Source: Pseudisothecium myosuroides
Taxonomy: Eukaryota > Streptophyta > Bryopsida > Hypnales > Lembophyllaceae
NCBI GenBank assembly: GCA_951799445.1
Contig: OX637297.1
Coordinates: 7,502,001-7,566,000, forward strand
Direction: 5' to 3'
DNA length: 64,000 nucleotides
The notes beneath the pieces are model-generated. The model was not told the origin of the DNA. It saw only the letters and a list, made by a program, of their open reading frames with translations, and ran no database searches. Numbering within the stretch: position 1 is the stretch's first letter; each line of letters opens with the position of its first letter. A program made the position numbers and the translations under genes. Below, one piece after another: positions 22,700 through 34,269 of the stretch.

Positions 22700-25600
22700 T
22701 CAAACGATGTCATACGGGTTTGTAGAGGGTACCTCTACTGTTTTCTCCTGCTGTCGCCCTTCACCTTCCGCTGGAGTATCCTGCGTAGCGTGTCCCTCTA
22801 CCTCCTCCGGCACATTGTCTTCTAAGTGCATCTCTTCATCTCCGTAGTCCAATAACTGCTCCTCCACATTATTGTGAGGAACCGCGGCGTCACTGTCTTG
22901 CGCGGACGCTGGACAACGAGGGAGATTTTCAAGTGCAGGACTGGCCTCCACTCCTGCCAAAGGAGCACTGCGGGACGTTTCTGGAGGTGCACCAGAGGGC
23001 AGGGATTTATCTTCGCCCCGAGGATGAACCCTTCGCCCTAATCTTGGTGCCTTGACAGGAGGCACGGCACGAGTCCCCGGGACAACAACATCCACTGCCA
23101 TCTGAGCTTCAGGCTCCGATCTCTGTAGTTGGGAGGCAGGGGTAGAGGCAACGCAATCCTCGGTGGGGAGAGGATCCTTTGCGGTTTTATCCTCGCCTCG
23201 AGGATCCGTCAGACTGGTGACCAGATTTTGCACATTGTGTACCAGACCAGGTGCAGAGGCCGAGGGCAATGGCAAAGGTTGCGAGACAGTGACTCCAACA
23301 ACAGGAGCCGACTGCGTTGAACTCAAAATGGGATTAGCACGGTCAAAAAATGCCTTCATCTGTGCTTCCAACCTGTCGCACCTCTCCTGCGTTGCCTTAT
23401 TGCTCGCGTGGGCTTCAGCGATCTGCGCGTCCTTTCTCGCCATCTCGTCTGCCAACGCCTTCTTCCTGGCTGCCCTCCGCTCCTTTCGTTCGTCAACTTT
23501 TGTCCAAAACTGCTGCTCTAGTTTCACAGCAACTTTGGGAGAGACACCTACGAAGGTTGGTACAACTGGAACAAGTGTTTTGTCGTCACTGTCCTTGTCG
23601 TCGTCGTCAGAGGTTCGGGGATGGGCGTCCGTGTCGTACTCACTGCAATTGATTTGATCACTGGGGATATCCTCCCGAGTGATTACGGACTTCATCTTAC
23701 GCGACTGCTTCAGAGGCACGGCTTCTTCGGATCCCGAAGAACCATTATCAGAGTCCTGCCTGTCATCACGTCCCTCCCGCAATTGTGCCTGACGGCGGAT
23801 TTCATCGAACTCTGTATCGCTCTCGATGTCCTCGCCCAGAGCGTCCGAAGGATCCTCTGCCCTTCGAGGAAGAGCCTCCCAACGCTCCATGTCCATGGCG
23901 TTGCTGCCGTACTCATCTATCCCCTCCAATCCTTCTGCTGATTGTCTCCTAGGTTGGGCTGCGACGCGGCCCGCTTCACCTTCATCTGACACTTCTCGTC
24001 CGGGTGACTTAGGCGAGACAAGATTCTTAGCTAATGGGGGGGATACCGAAGTGAGGAGCGGCGGCTCCAGATACAGAGGCCGAAGGTAACTTGCGGAGTA
24101 TATCGAATTTGAAAACATGAAGTCGTTCATGTCCATTGTGTCGGCGAAAGTTGCAACGTATCGCAACTTTGCTGTGAAGTCTGGGTCACACAGACCATAG
24201 AAGAACGCTCCGAACATCTGCAAGACGATGGGAAAGACAAAGCTTAGATCACAAAATCATAATTCTTTATCCTCGACCCGAAGATAAGAGAGTCCACAGA
24301 AAAGAGTAAGCGGTAGCCCCTAAACAATAAAACCAGAGATGGAGAAATTATCCTCGACCCGAAGATAAACACACCTTCGCTGCAAGAGTGCACTTTGACC
24401 CTGTATAGATCCCAAGAACGTTCTCGTCAGGCTTAGCGAAACACTGAAGAAGCTCCAAATAAAATTCCATTCTGAGTTCGCTCAAGTAGACCCTCCACTT
24501 TGCTTCATTATTCTTGTATGGGTCCTTGTAGTACAGATTATCACCAGCCAAATACTCTGGCTTAAATCTCTCACGGACGGAATTAGCGTGGGCACTTCGC
24601 CTCTTAAAAAGAAAAACAAGTGGAACTGGTGCCATGTTCCCCCGCGTCGTGGAGTTATACAGACGCTCGCCCTTACAGGGAACGTATACGGACTGCAAAC
24701 AGTCGTACTGCTGCAACTTAGAAGCAACGAAGGTTGCAGCTACTTTCACGTCGTCTTCTCCCCGAAGAATCCAGACCCAAACGTGAGCTTCCGTCGCTTC
24801 CGGGCGCAGCTGCGTGGCCAGGAATGTCAAAAACGGTTCCAGCTCTAGCACCTGTTTCGGGAGAAGAGGCTTTAGCGTCTCCCGGACGTCGAGTATTGCC
24901 AGGTTCAGATTTCGCTCCTGGTACTGATAATGGTCACTCGTTACTATTGCCCTCGCCACCACATTTAGGCCAGTCAATGACACTTGTCCTGAAGGCTCTG
25001 CAAGTCGATACTTACACTTCATAAACCTCTGGAACATCGTCAATTCGTCTTTAAACTTCTCCCCCATGGATTTGGCCTTTCTTAGCTTTGCCTCGTTTGT
25101 CAGCCGTTTTACAAAAAAAGACAGCTTCGGATTGGCAATAAGGAAGTCCCATGTCGAAGAGGTAAATAGGTGGCGCTTCTTCCACGATCTCCACTTGTCA
25201 TCCACAACATCCCCTTGAGAGTCTCGGAACTGTAGAGCAGGCTTAATGTCCATGAGTTCGTCTATGACAACCTTTTTCTTCTTCCTTCGCTCTACCCAGG
25301 ACTCCACGTTATGGTTATCTTGCACCAAATATTTTGGTTTGTGCACAGAAACCTTTGGGTAGTCACACTCACGACCCGGCGTCTTGTTCAGCAGGTGCAT
25401 CGCAAGCCTCCCGAAGTCGTGGTCTGTGAAATGCCCCAAACGCTTGAAGAACTCCTTCTTCAAGGTAAAGTTACTGGATTTGAAAAATTTGCCCTCGTTG
25501 TACTTCTCGAAAGTGATGGGATCGATCAGCTCTCCCTCACTATGCTTCATGAGAAATTCTTTCCAGTGCTTCCAAAGACCGTCACGCAAAGTGATAATTT

Positions 25601-27347
25601 TGATCTCGATCTTCAAGTCACTGGCTCCTTTCACTGACTTGCCTTCATTTTCCGGATTGATGCTCTTAAAACGCTTGACGACGTGGTCAGTGAAAAGCTG
25701 CACATCCAAAAAAAAGTCAGGGTCAACGATTCTCGAACCGAGGATAACAGTTCAAGAAATCACACAACCCTTATCTATCCAGTCCTTCTGAAAAAACAAG
25801 CATCTGACTACGCAATCCATCTATTATCTTCGGTTCGAGGATAACAGTGAGGGTCTAGGACGTACAGAATATTGGCGATCATTGTGCACTGAGCTGTTCC
25901 TGCGATTAACGGGGTCCTCCGGAGCATTCGTAGGTCGCGAACGGTGAATCCATACGTTCTGCAAACCGAGCATCTGATTCCCCCATGTTGGTTGTTCGTA
26001 AACGATGTGGTTCGTGACGTTGTAAAAATCTGAGATCTCCACCAGCTTTGCGGCGTCCAACGTCCACACGATCACGGCGTCCCAGGTTTGCAATTCCTCC
26101 TTCTGTTTTGCACCGCATCCCGCAATCTGGTATTCCTTGGAGACGGCAATACTGTGCTGTCCATTTATTATCATGAACTTGCCATCCTTTATATCCTTCC
26201 AGTCCTTGGGAGGTGATTTCAAAAGCTCATTATTCTCGTCCACGGGGGTGAGGCACAAGTGCTGCCTTTGTGTAGGGTCGCCCAGATTCAGAAGCACTTT
26301 CCTCACACCCTTTAAAACTCTCTCCTCAATCCCACGAATTATATATTCGTCCTTCGCAGGAATACATTGGAAAATAGACACTGGAAATGGTGCCAGTCCG
26401 AGGACGTAGCATGACTTGTGATTATCCCAGAAGTTCTTTTGTAATTTCTCAAACTTGTCCGCTTCCGCCACGGGCATTTCCTCCTCGGGTTGTGTAGGTT
26501 CCACCGTTGTCAAGGCTGACCCTGAACTCCCAATTGTAGACAGGGTTCCAGCAGCTACTCGTTTTCGGGATTTCTTCGGAGCAGCTTCTTTGCTAACCGA
26601 TGCAGTGACGCTCCGCTTCCGTGAATCCGGACGGTCATTCAGCTGATCACTTCCCTCCCCCGTCACGCTTCGGCGACGGGAATCTGATCTAGCATTTCCT
26701 TGGCCACTTCCTCCGCTGGCAGACACTCGTGCTGCAGACTGCCTACGATCTGGAGCGGCAACCGGATTTTTCTTTGGCTTCTTCTTTAGACCGACGGTGG
26801 GAATCTTGTTCACATGCTTGTGAGCATATCGGTCTAAGGACACCCAAATTGCGTTCAGTCTTCTCGATGTAATTTTGGCGGTGCTGTCATGCCAGGGGAC
26901 GTACTTTGCGTCTTCGAACTCTCTAATAAGGTGCTGAGTTCTTGAGTCGTTGAGAGAAGCGACAAGAGCGTCCATGTTGAACTTTGGTCCATTATCGCTG
27001 ATGTCTACGATGATGGAGTGGCTGTGCCTACCCTGGGATCCGTCGTCTTTAACCTCCCGAAGTACAATCACAATGTAGTTTGTCTGTACAGCCTCAATGA
27101 CAGATATTTTCTCCTTCACATTCAACGGGAAGAAGCTTGTCTTCTCTTTTACTCGGTACCGAAGATAGACGTATTCCTGGAACCAAGAAATGCTGAATGT
27201 CGAAGCGTCGACATGCTTCTTGAATTTCCAGAGCATTCCATACGACTCGTCCAATTCGTCACCAACTAGTTTCTCACCGGCGGGTTCGACAAATGGCTCA
27301 ATGAATGGCTCAGCTAAGGAGTAGTCGTAGCCATCTCCTGAATCCAT
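22700..27347 (-). CDS. Large three-exon element protein: ParB-like and degenerate methyltransferase-like
   Basis: Exons 27,347-25,866, 25,697-24,375 and 24,217-22,700 join in phase 0 at both junctions. Donors are GTACGT and GTGTGT; acceptors are TGTGCAG and TCTTGCAG. The product is about 1,440 residues. The ATG at 27,347 follows a 3' splice site (CTCAACAG ending 27,358). Residues about 185-300 are basic and disordered. Residues about 320-475 hold DGKFMIINGQHSIAVSKEY, recalling the ParB-like domain (G-Q/H-H core). Residues 920-935, NVLGIYTGSKCTLAAK, recall motif I of N4/N6 DNA methyltransferases (D-P-F-x-G-S-G-T-T) after a helix like that family's C-terminal FxxPGDxVLDPF region; no DPPY motif was seen, so activity is doubtful. 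Residues about 1,167-1,231 form a coiled coil. ParB-methyltransferase fusions are known in phages and mobile elements; the assignment here is inference. Confidence 0.55.
23007..23207 (-). repeat. Two palindromes within coding sequence
   Basis: Copies at 23,007-23,027 and 23,187-23,207 match the element palindrome with one or two changes. On the coding strand both are read in the same frame and give PRGEDK (HPRGEDKS and DPRGEDKT). The motif is therefore tolerated, or useful, as DNA inside an exon. Confidence 0.65.
24218..24374 (-). other. 157-nt intron carrying two palindromes
   Basis: The intron runs GTGTGT to TTGCAG. Palindromes lie at 24,348-24,368, six bases into the intron, and at 24,267-24,287; both read TTATCCTCG, ACC, CGAAGATAA on the plus strand. 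Confidence 0.65.
25698..25865 (-). other. 168-nt intron carrying two palindromes
   Basis: The intron runs GTACGT to GTGCAG. Palindromes lie at 25,824-25,844 (perfect apart from one Y/R swap) and about 25,727-25,747 (left arm decayed). Both coding introns of this gene thus hold exactly two copies. Confidence 0.6.
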
Positions 27348-27357
27348 TCCGGGATAT

Positions 27358-28707
27358 CTGTTGAGATCAAGCAAGAAGTTAGGCTCTAATTGACTTATCT
27401 TCGGCTCGAGGATAAGGAAGAGGATATTTTCTGGCAGACGTACAAGTCATTCTAATGGAAATATCGGACTTCTCCATACCTCGCTGACCAAGCTAATTTA
27501 TGACTTCCGATGTGAAGCTCTGGTTGTGAATTTGTTTACTTCTGTCACTTCTTATCGTCGATCCGAGGATACTTTCAGACGGTTACATTCTTCATGGATT
27601 GAGTCCTTTCCAGTAAATTTAGTTAGTGCGAGCGGTATCCTTAGAATATGATTAAGACAATCTAGAATCATTTATGACAGCAGAAGTAACCTATGTACAT
27701 TTCAGTGTTTTTTACAGTGAACTCGTTCTTCTGGTCTTTTCATTTTAATTTTCTTCTATAAATTTTAATGTTTATCACCGATCTGTTGCGAGATGCTACT
27801 CATGGAGTGTTGTTTCAAATAATTACCGTCCAGGCGAAGATACGTAATTCGTCTTAAGTGGTTTGGGACTTTTTCTTGTTTTTGTTATGTCTGAGCTTCT
27901 TTGAGTTATCCTCGGGGCGGAGATAATTGTTATATATATTAATTCGTTTGTTACTGGTTCTTATTTTTGTATTGCGCTTTGTTTCATGACATTTTCTTTC
28001 TGTCTCTTCTTATTCGTAGTTCGTGTTCTCTATCATCTTTGGACCATGTTCATCTTTTATTTTATGAGCTAGAAATGTTATCGTTTTTTACTAGTTTTTG
28101 GTACGGGAGTATCTTCGGCTCGAGGATAATTATCGTAGAGCCGAACATAATTATCTTCGGGTCGAGGATATATTTTTATGAATGGTTTGCTTCGAATTTG
28201 AGGGCCTATTTTATTCGTGTTGCCTTCTAGTATTCGAACTTCGTCAATAATGACTGTTATCTTCAGTGCGAGGATACCGTGAATTGGACTGTTAAGGATT
28301 TGTTGGCCGTAAACCCTAATTCATTGTATAATTTGATCCTGCTTTTTCTAGATTGCTGGAAATGCACATGCTTTCAAGCCCCAAACCCTAAGTCTACCAC
28401 AAAAGACTGCCGAACTTTGTAGAAGACATGCAATCACAGGAAGCAAGTAGACTCTAAACTGGCCTCCTAAACCCTAAACCCTCATACAATGCAAGAAGAC
28501 CCGAATGCAAACACAGAAGCATTGGCCTCGAAAACCCCTAAATCCTCATACATTGCAGCAAGCCTCAAGTGCAAGCACTGAGGCATTAGACTCAAAACAA
28601 ATCAAACACGCAATGAAAACAAACAACTACAACAAAAAATGACAAGATTCCGGGGTCAAAATTGAAGGAAGCAAGGGTAAAACTGAAATTATGAGCACGA
28701 GACTCAC
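27358..28707 (-). other. Leader intron with seven palindromes
   Basis: A 1.35-kb region between the donor GTGAGTCT (28,707) and the acceptor CTCAACAG (27,358). Palindrome copies start at 28,257, 28,151, 28,109, 27,906, 27,823, 27,552 and 27,395. The interval 28,257 to 28,151 is 106 bp, and the pairs 28,109 to 27,906 (203) and 27,552 to 27,395 (157) are near 2 and 1.5 times that. A plus-strand ORF here (27,967-28,230) is judged accidental. Confidence 0.55.
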
Positions 28708-28834
28708 CTGTACAACGGAAAATGACTTCAAAAACACGTACTCCAGACCTCCAGTGTACAGCAGAACTTCAAGCCGATGCAGGTTGTCAAGCAACGCAGA
28801 TGAAGTGCACGCTAAACCCTAAACTTCCAATTTC
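28708..28834 (-). other. Candidate 5'-UTR exon of the large minus-strand gene
   Basis: A 127-nt segment lies between a good acceptor (GTTTTCAG, 28,835) and a strong donor (ACAG then GTGAGTCTCG). It contains no ATG on the minus strand, as expected of a leader exon. Confidence 0.45.
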
Positions 28835-29187
28835 CTGAAAACACGGAATTTGACATTGTTAATTTCCAAAAGCAAAATTTGGCCAACCAGGGGCGACTCT
28901 ACAAGCAACCTCTATTAAAATAGCAATGGTTGATAATGCTTGAACGCGGCATATCACACCAACTGTGGATGCATATTCCTGTGCCAAGTCTGTGCTATTG
29001 AAACGATAAGATTCATGAAAGCAAATTGATGGCATTCACGTCCATTAGAAGTACCCTACAAGACTCCAGCGAGCAGACACCTCAAACCCAGTAACTCACA
29101 AGTACCTCACAATTTCAAATCAATTCTGTGCAATACTTAATTGAAAGTGAAAGGCAAAAACAGCTAGGGTTTAGGGTGAGGAAATAC

Positions 29188-29430
29188 CTGAGCTCTCACG
29201 TACGCTGCACTTCACGCCGACGCCGACCTCTCCACTGCAGAACTTCTGCGACCTTCACTGCGCAGCTTTGGTGAGCTCCAAGCCAGAACTTCACAGCGAA
29301 CTCCCCTGCTGTCCAATGCGATGATGAGTTCTCGCTCTGAAACTGAAGCCGCGCGATGAGTTCTCTCTGTCAAACTGAAGCTGTAAAACCTAAAACCTAA
29401 CGCAATCAAGGAAAGAGAAGGGTAGACCAA
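29188..29430 (-). other. Candidate first leader exon and promoter side
   Basis: The donor CTCAG then GTATTTC at 29,188 ends a GC-richer, ATG-free minus-strand stretch. Upstream, about 29,440-29,760, is purine-rich then CCGAAC/ACCC-rich DNA that could be the promoter. The long ORF at 29,212-29,670 is compositional and not called as a gene. The transcription start is not defined. Confidence 0.35.
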
Positions 29431-29759
29431 GCATGGAAGAAGAAGAAGACCAGAGGCGGCGAGGCGCGGACACTCAACGGCGTGCGAAGAGAAGAAAAAA
29501 TAAACGGCGAGCGAAGACGGAAGACTAAACAAATGCCGAGCGACAGACTGCGGAGTGAAGGGAGAGAGATGACCTCCCACACCTACGCCGAGCCGCCGAA
29601 ACGCAACCGAAGCAAAGCCGAACCTAGCCGAGCCGAACCTAGCCGATACTACCCACCCAAACCTACCCACCCGACCCTCCCCACCCGAACCTACCTACCT
29701 ACCCGAACCTACCCACCCGAGCCTACATTAGGCTCCTGAAGCGAAGTCGAAGGAAAGCC

Positions 29760-31690
29760 CACCCGAGTCTAAGGTAAACCCCCCCATTTGCGACCACTAA
29801 CTCATTCTCGACTTATAGGTGCACGTATTCCTGACCACTTTTAGAATGTTTTTTTTTTTCATTTTCAAGGTTGGAACTAATAAATACATGATACATGTCC
29901 CAAGTTGTGGAAAAAAAAGTAGGAAATAATGATTACGTAAATAGTTATTGAATGATCGAAATTAGAGAACTTCACACATTGGCCATGGGGCCGACGAAGT
30001 TTTTGCCTCCCGAAATAATCTGATAATTTAAATTCAAGCGATAAAATTATCAGATTTTTTGCAATCCATGACATTTCTATTTATGTACCTCTAAATAATA
30101 TTTGTTTTCCCTTCACTACTGCAGATCATGTCGAAATTCCTTATTCAATTGGTTATAGGGGAGGGGATACCTTACCAGGGTTTGTTTCCCTTTTTTTTTG
30201 AAGTGGCAAAGTGGCAATATAGAATGTTGTAGTGGTGTTCCAAATTTCACAATTCATCCACGTATTGCATGGAAAATATCTCTTTAGTGTATATCACATG
30301 CCTATTACTCTATTTTCATCTAGAATTTGGCGATTTCATTCAATTTTTTTTTATTTCAAAGTTTTTTGGCAAAAAAATTCATAGTTTCTTGCAATTTATT
30401 AGCCAAATTATTTTTTTCTAGTACAATCTAGCAACATGAAGCCAAAAAAAACCCCGTAGAGTCTACCCACCTTAGCAAACACCACAGTAGAATCTCCCCA
30501 AGACCTATTTCATCCAAATTTGACAACTTCATCTATATTTTTAATAGAAAAAGGAAAATTTTGGCACAAGAAAATTACTTACACGTATCAAGAAGTACAC
30601 ATCTGTTTTGAATGGTGCAATGTGGGCCAAAAGTGCCAAAACAAAAAGGCCTACTCAACACCTGTTTATAGTTGGCACCATTTTTTTCTCTGATAATCTC
30701 CAAGTACTTTGAAATAAAGTACTACTATACCATTCGTTGTTGCCAACAACATACAATAACAATTTTAAAAAATAAGTATTTTTCTATTTTTTAATTTCTT
30801 AAATTACTTAAACTAAAATCTATAACTTTTTTAGTCACCATAAATCCTAACATCAAGAAACAAAATGCATGCATCCCTCTTCCCTACTCTTAAATATGAT
30901 TACTATTATTTGTCTTCTATGTTGTTGTCAAATCAAAACAACAACGAAAGTAAATCTTAATTTTATTTTTTATTTTATTTTGAAGTACTGAAATTGGAAA
31001 CATTAACTTTCCCACCATAAGTCCAAATACCACAGAACAAAACTCAGGCATCCCCCTCGCCATTCTTAAATGTCTATTCTATTATTATGCTCTACATCAT
31101 TGTAAAATACAAACCAATAGTAAAAGCATATTTTTTATTTTTTTATTTTTTTAATTTCAAAATACTCTAGTTGAAATCTTTAATCTTTGCACTATAAATC
31201 TAAGTATCTCAAATCCTTACACTTTAAACCCTAAACACGTTGTTTGTTTAGTTCATTAACACATGAACATGGATTTTTTTTATCCTCAGCAAAAGAATCT
31301 TTTTCTGGCATTCAAAGGAACTTCACAATTAAGGATCCGATATAGAACTAATTTTCAACATTTAAGCGTAAACAAGATTCTCGGTAGATATGAAATTCCT
31401 ACTCTCTTAGTATTATTTTAGATCCATAAATTTGAGGCATAAACAAATGAAATTCAAAGAGTTTTATACTTTAAATACGGCTCCTCTAGTGAACAATAGA
31501 AGCCCACATGATGTATTTATGTGAAAAGTAAGAAAAAAAACAAAAATAAATAAATATTCTAGAACGAGAAATATTTCTGAGCACATTCAAATTCTGCTCT
31601 GTTCTTCCTAAACTCAAATTCAAATGAAAAAAAATTTAAAAGTTCTGCCAACGGTATACAAACCTTCTACATAAGGCCTTATACAGTTCC
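29760..31690. other. AT-rich interior of the 21-kb element
   Basis: AT-rich DNA with homopolymer runs and no supported ORF, repeat family or RNA gene. Confidence 0.45.
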
Positions 31691-31691
31691 T

Positions 31692-32400
31692 AATTATTTA
31701 CAACTTGAACATTCTTTTTACTCCTCCACTCGCCACTGAATATCATGGCATTTGGCTTTGAGTTCCACAAAATATAGTTCATAGTTTGGGGTTTAGGGTT
31801 CTTTCTCTCACAAAAATAAGGGCAATAAATTAATCTCCACACGGACTCTCCAAGTGGAGATTATTTACAACTTGTATATTTTTTTTAATCCTCCACTCGC
31901 CATTGAATTTCATGACATTTGGCTTGGAGTTCCACAAAATAAAGTTCATGGTTTGCTGTTTATTTTTCTTTGTCTCACAAAAATAAGGGCAATAAATTAA
32001 TCTCCAACTTGTAGATTTTCAAGGTTTCTATAGAGTTTGCCAGACTGACCCTTTAAAAAAAATTTCATTCATGTGGAAAAGAAAAATTAACCCAAAACCA
32101 TGAACTGTATTTAGTGGAACTCGAAGCCAAATGTCATGAAATTCAATGGCGAGTGGAGGATTAAAAAAAATGTACAAGTTGTAAATAATCTCCACTTGGA
32201 GAGTCTATGTGGAGATTAATTTGTTGCCCTTGTTTTTGTGAGACCAAAAAAATTAATCCAAAATCATGAACTGTATTTAGTGCAACTCGAAGGCACTTGT
32301 CATAAAATAAAATGATGAGTGGAGGATTAAAGAAAATGTACAATTTGTAATAATATCCACTTGGAGAGTCCATGTGGAGATTAATTTATTGCCCTTATTT
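31692..32400. repeat. Four repeat units, two in each orientation
   Basis: Units of roughly 150 bp carry ATTTACAACTTGTA, CCTCCACTCGCCATTGAATT and CAAAAATAAGGGCAATAAAT. Two lie in direct order at 31,692-32,020, and two in the opposite orientation at 32,095-32,240 and 32,262-32,400. The segment AAATGTCATGAAATT with a nearby GTTGTAAAT links them to the 177-bp satellite. Confidence 0.7.
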
Positions 32401-32544
32401 TTATGCATGTAATTCAGAAACTGTATGTAGGTATGGAATTCCAACCTTGCATGTAGGTATGAAATTCTGACCTTGACATTCGAATATATCCTAGTATGCA
32501 AAAAGTTTTGTTTTGCGGATGTTGTGTTTATTTTTAGGATTCAG

Positions 32545-32740
32545 AACTCCACCAGTTTTTTCAATTCTTCTCCTTTAAAAAGTTCATCTTCATGTGACAT
32601 TAAAATAAAACGGGAACGAAAAGCGCGCTGTACTTTAATGGCTCAATTTTTAAATGTCATGGAATTTCATATGTGCATGTATGAAGTTTTATTTAGGATG
32701 GTGTAATTATTCTTGTATTTTAGATTCCTATACTACTTTC
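32545..32740. repeat. Single diverged monomer of the 177-bp satellite
   Basis: The order of landmarks matches one monomer of the 15.6-18.9 kb array: TTCTCC, then TTCATCTTCATGTGA, ATGGCTCAATTTTTAAATGTC, ATGGAATTTCATATGTGCAT and TTAGATTCC. It lies inside the 21-kb element, 13 kb from the array. Confidence 0.7.
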
Positions 32741-34269
32741 AAATTGAGTTCCACAAAATACTTGGGAGGTGTAGTAAGTGGTAGAAGTAGCAAACTACGT
32801 GCAAACAAATGATAGGGTGCCAAAAAAACATTGGAGCTAAAAATTATAAACTGATTGATTATACTATAGTGTATGTAAAATGTCATTGGGTGTATTATAA
32901 ATACTATAGGGTGTGGAATAATGGGATGCATTAGAAAAAATTTAGACTTAAGATACCCCCTTTTTTATTAGTTTAGTGGGTCAAAAGTCTTAATTATGGA
33001 TTTAAGGTTGGCATTTAACCCCACCTTTATACTACATTGTCTTTTTATTTTAGATTCTTTAAGCTATGATGATCTATTATATACCTACCACTCTTAGTCG
33101 CAGAATTAAATGACGGTATCAGCCTACCATGTGCAAGCTGTGGTTATAACTCCATGTGAGTAATAAATTGTAAATACATAAGTTATGGGGGTGCATTCAG
33201 AAATGCATTTTCCCAAAAGCAGTATCATCAAAAATTTAGAATGGAATGGTTGACTAAGCCTACAATCCAGTCATCCAGATAGCCTAATATCTTTTTTCTT
33301 CCCTAGTCTTACTTGGTTTGGTCATGTACGTCTTGTTTCTCTTCTGGCCAGGCCACCTGTAAAGCCTGGATGAACTAACCCCCTCGCTCGCTCCCAAGGA
33401 AAAATATTGATTTTTTTTAATTTGCAATTCATGAAAAAATTTGCAAATTTTGAATTTATATTTGCAATCAAAAGCCCCAAAATTAGCGGAGAAATGGTTG
33501 TACAAGATAAATTAATCATATACAAGGTAGGGGGCTTTTTTTACATGCACCCCTAGAATGACTTGGAGGAACAAGCAATGGGGGCAATTCACCTTGGCCA
33601 TTTTTAGTCTTACTTGGCTTGTAAGTTACTTTTTACCATTGGCAATAAAAAAATGTTTCATTTGTTTCAAAAAAAACAAAATAATCTGGATATTGACAAA
33701 GCTTACAATTGGATTATGATTTTGAAGCTGCAAATATCTGCACTTTACATGAATACCGATTCTGCTACTAAAAATCTGTCAATGAGAAATTGATTACAAA
33801 TTGAGCTTAAAAGGTAAGAGGTCCATAAATCACCCATTTAAGAGCTGAAATTGAATTTTGAGGAGGTGAAACTTCTTAAAATATTTTTGAAGAAATTCTC
33901 CTTAAAAGAAGAGTAGAATTGGCATCTAATCCAAGTTGTTTCATATTTTTGGAACTTTGTCGAATTAGATATGAATTTTTGGACTTCATTTGAAGCACTA
34001 GATGGTTAAGAAGCCCCCTAATTGTGAATTCTAAACCCTACACCAAATTTTGTAATTGCAAGTAGTGCAAAAATTTGAACCAATATAGCATATGACATAT
34101 TCATGGCAATTAGGAATTATAATTAATGTATGCCCTCCTCTTAATGGTTCAAATTAGAAAATTATATAATGATAGACCTTAGAATAATCAATGGACAAAA
34201 AGTAATACCCCCCATTTAAATACCCGGTGTTCGCACCTATATCCTTATTTTTTTCAAGGAGTGCACCCC
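32741..34269. other. AT-rich interior, nothing recognised
   Basis: No ORF or repeat could be supported. Short A and T runs dominate. Confidence 0.4.

Noticed and set aside
29212..29670. 152-codon minus-strand ORF
   Set aside because: It overlaps a purine-rich and CCGAAC-repeat region; its Ser, Leu and Arg bias follows the base composition, and it better fits a leader exon and promoter.
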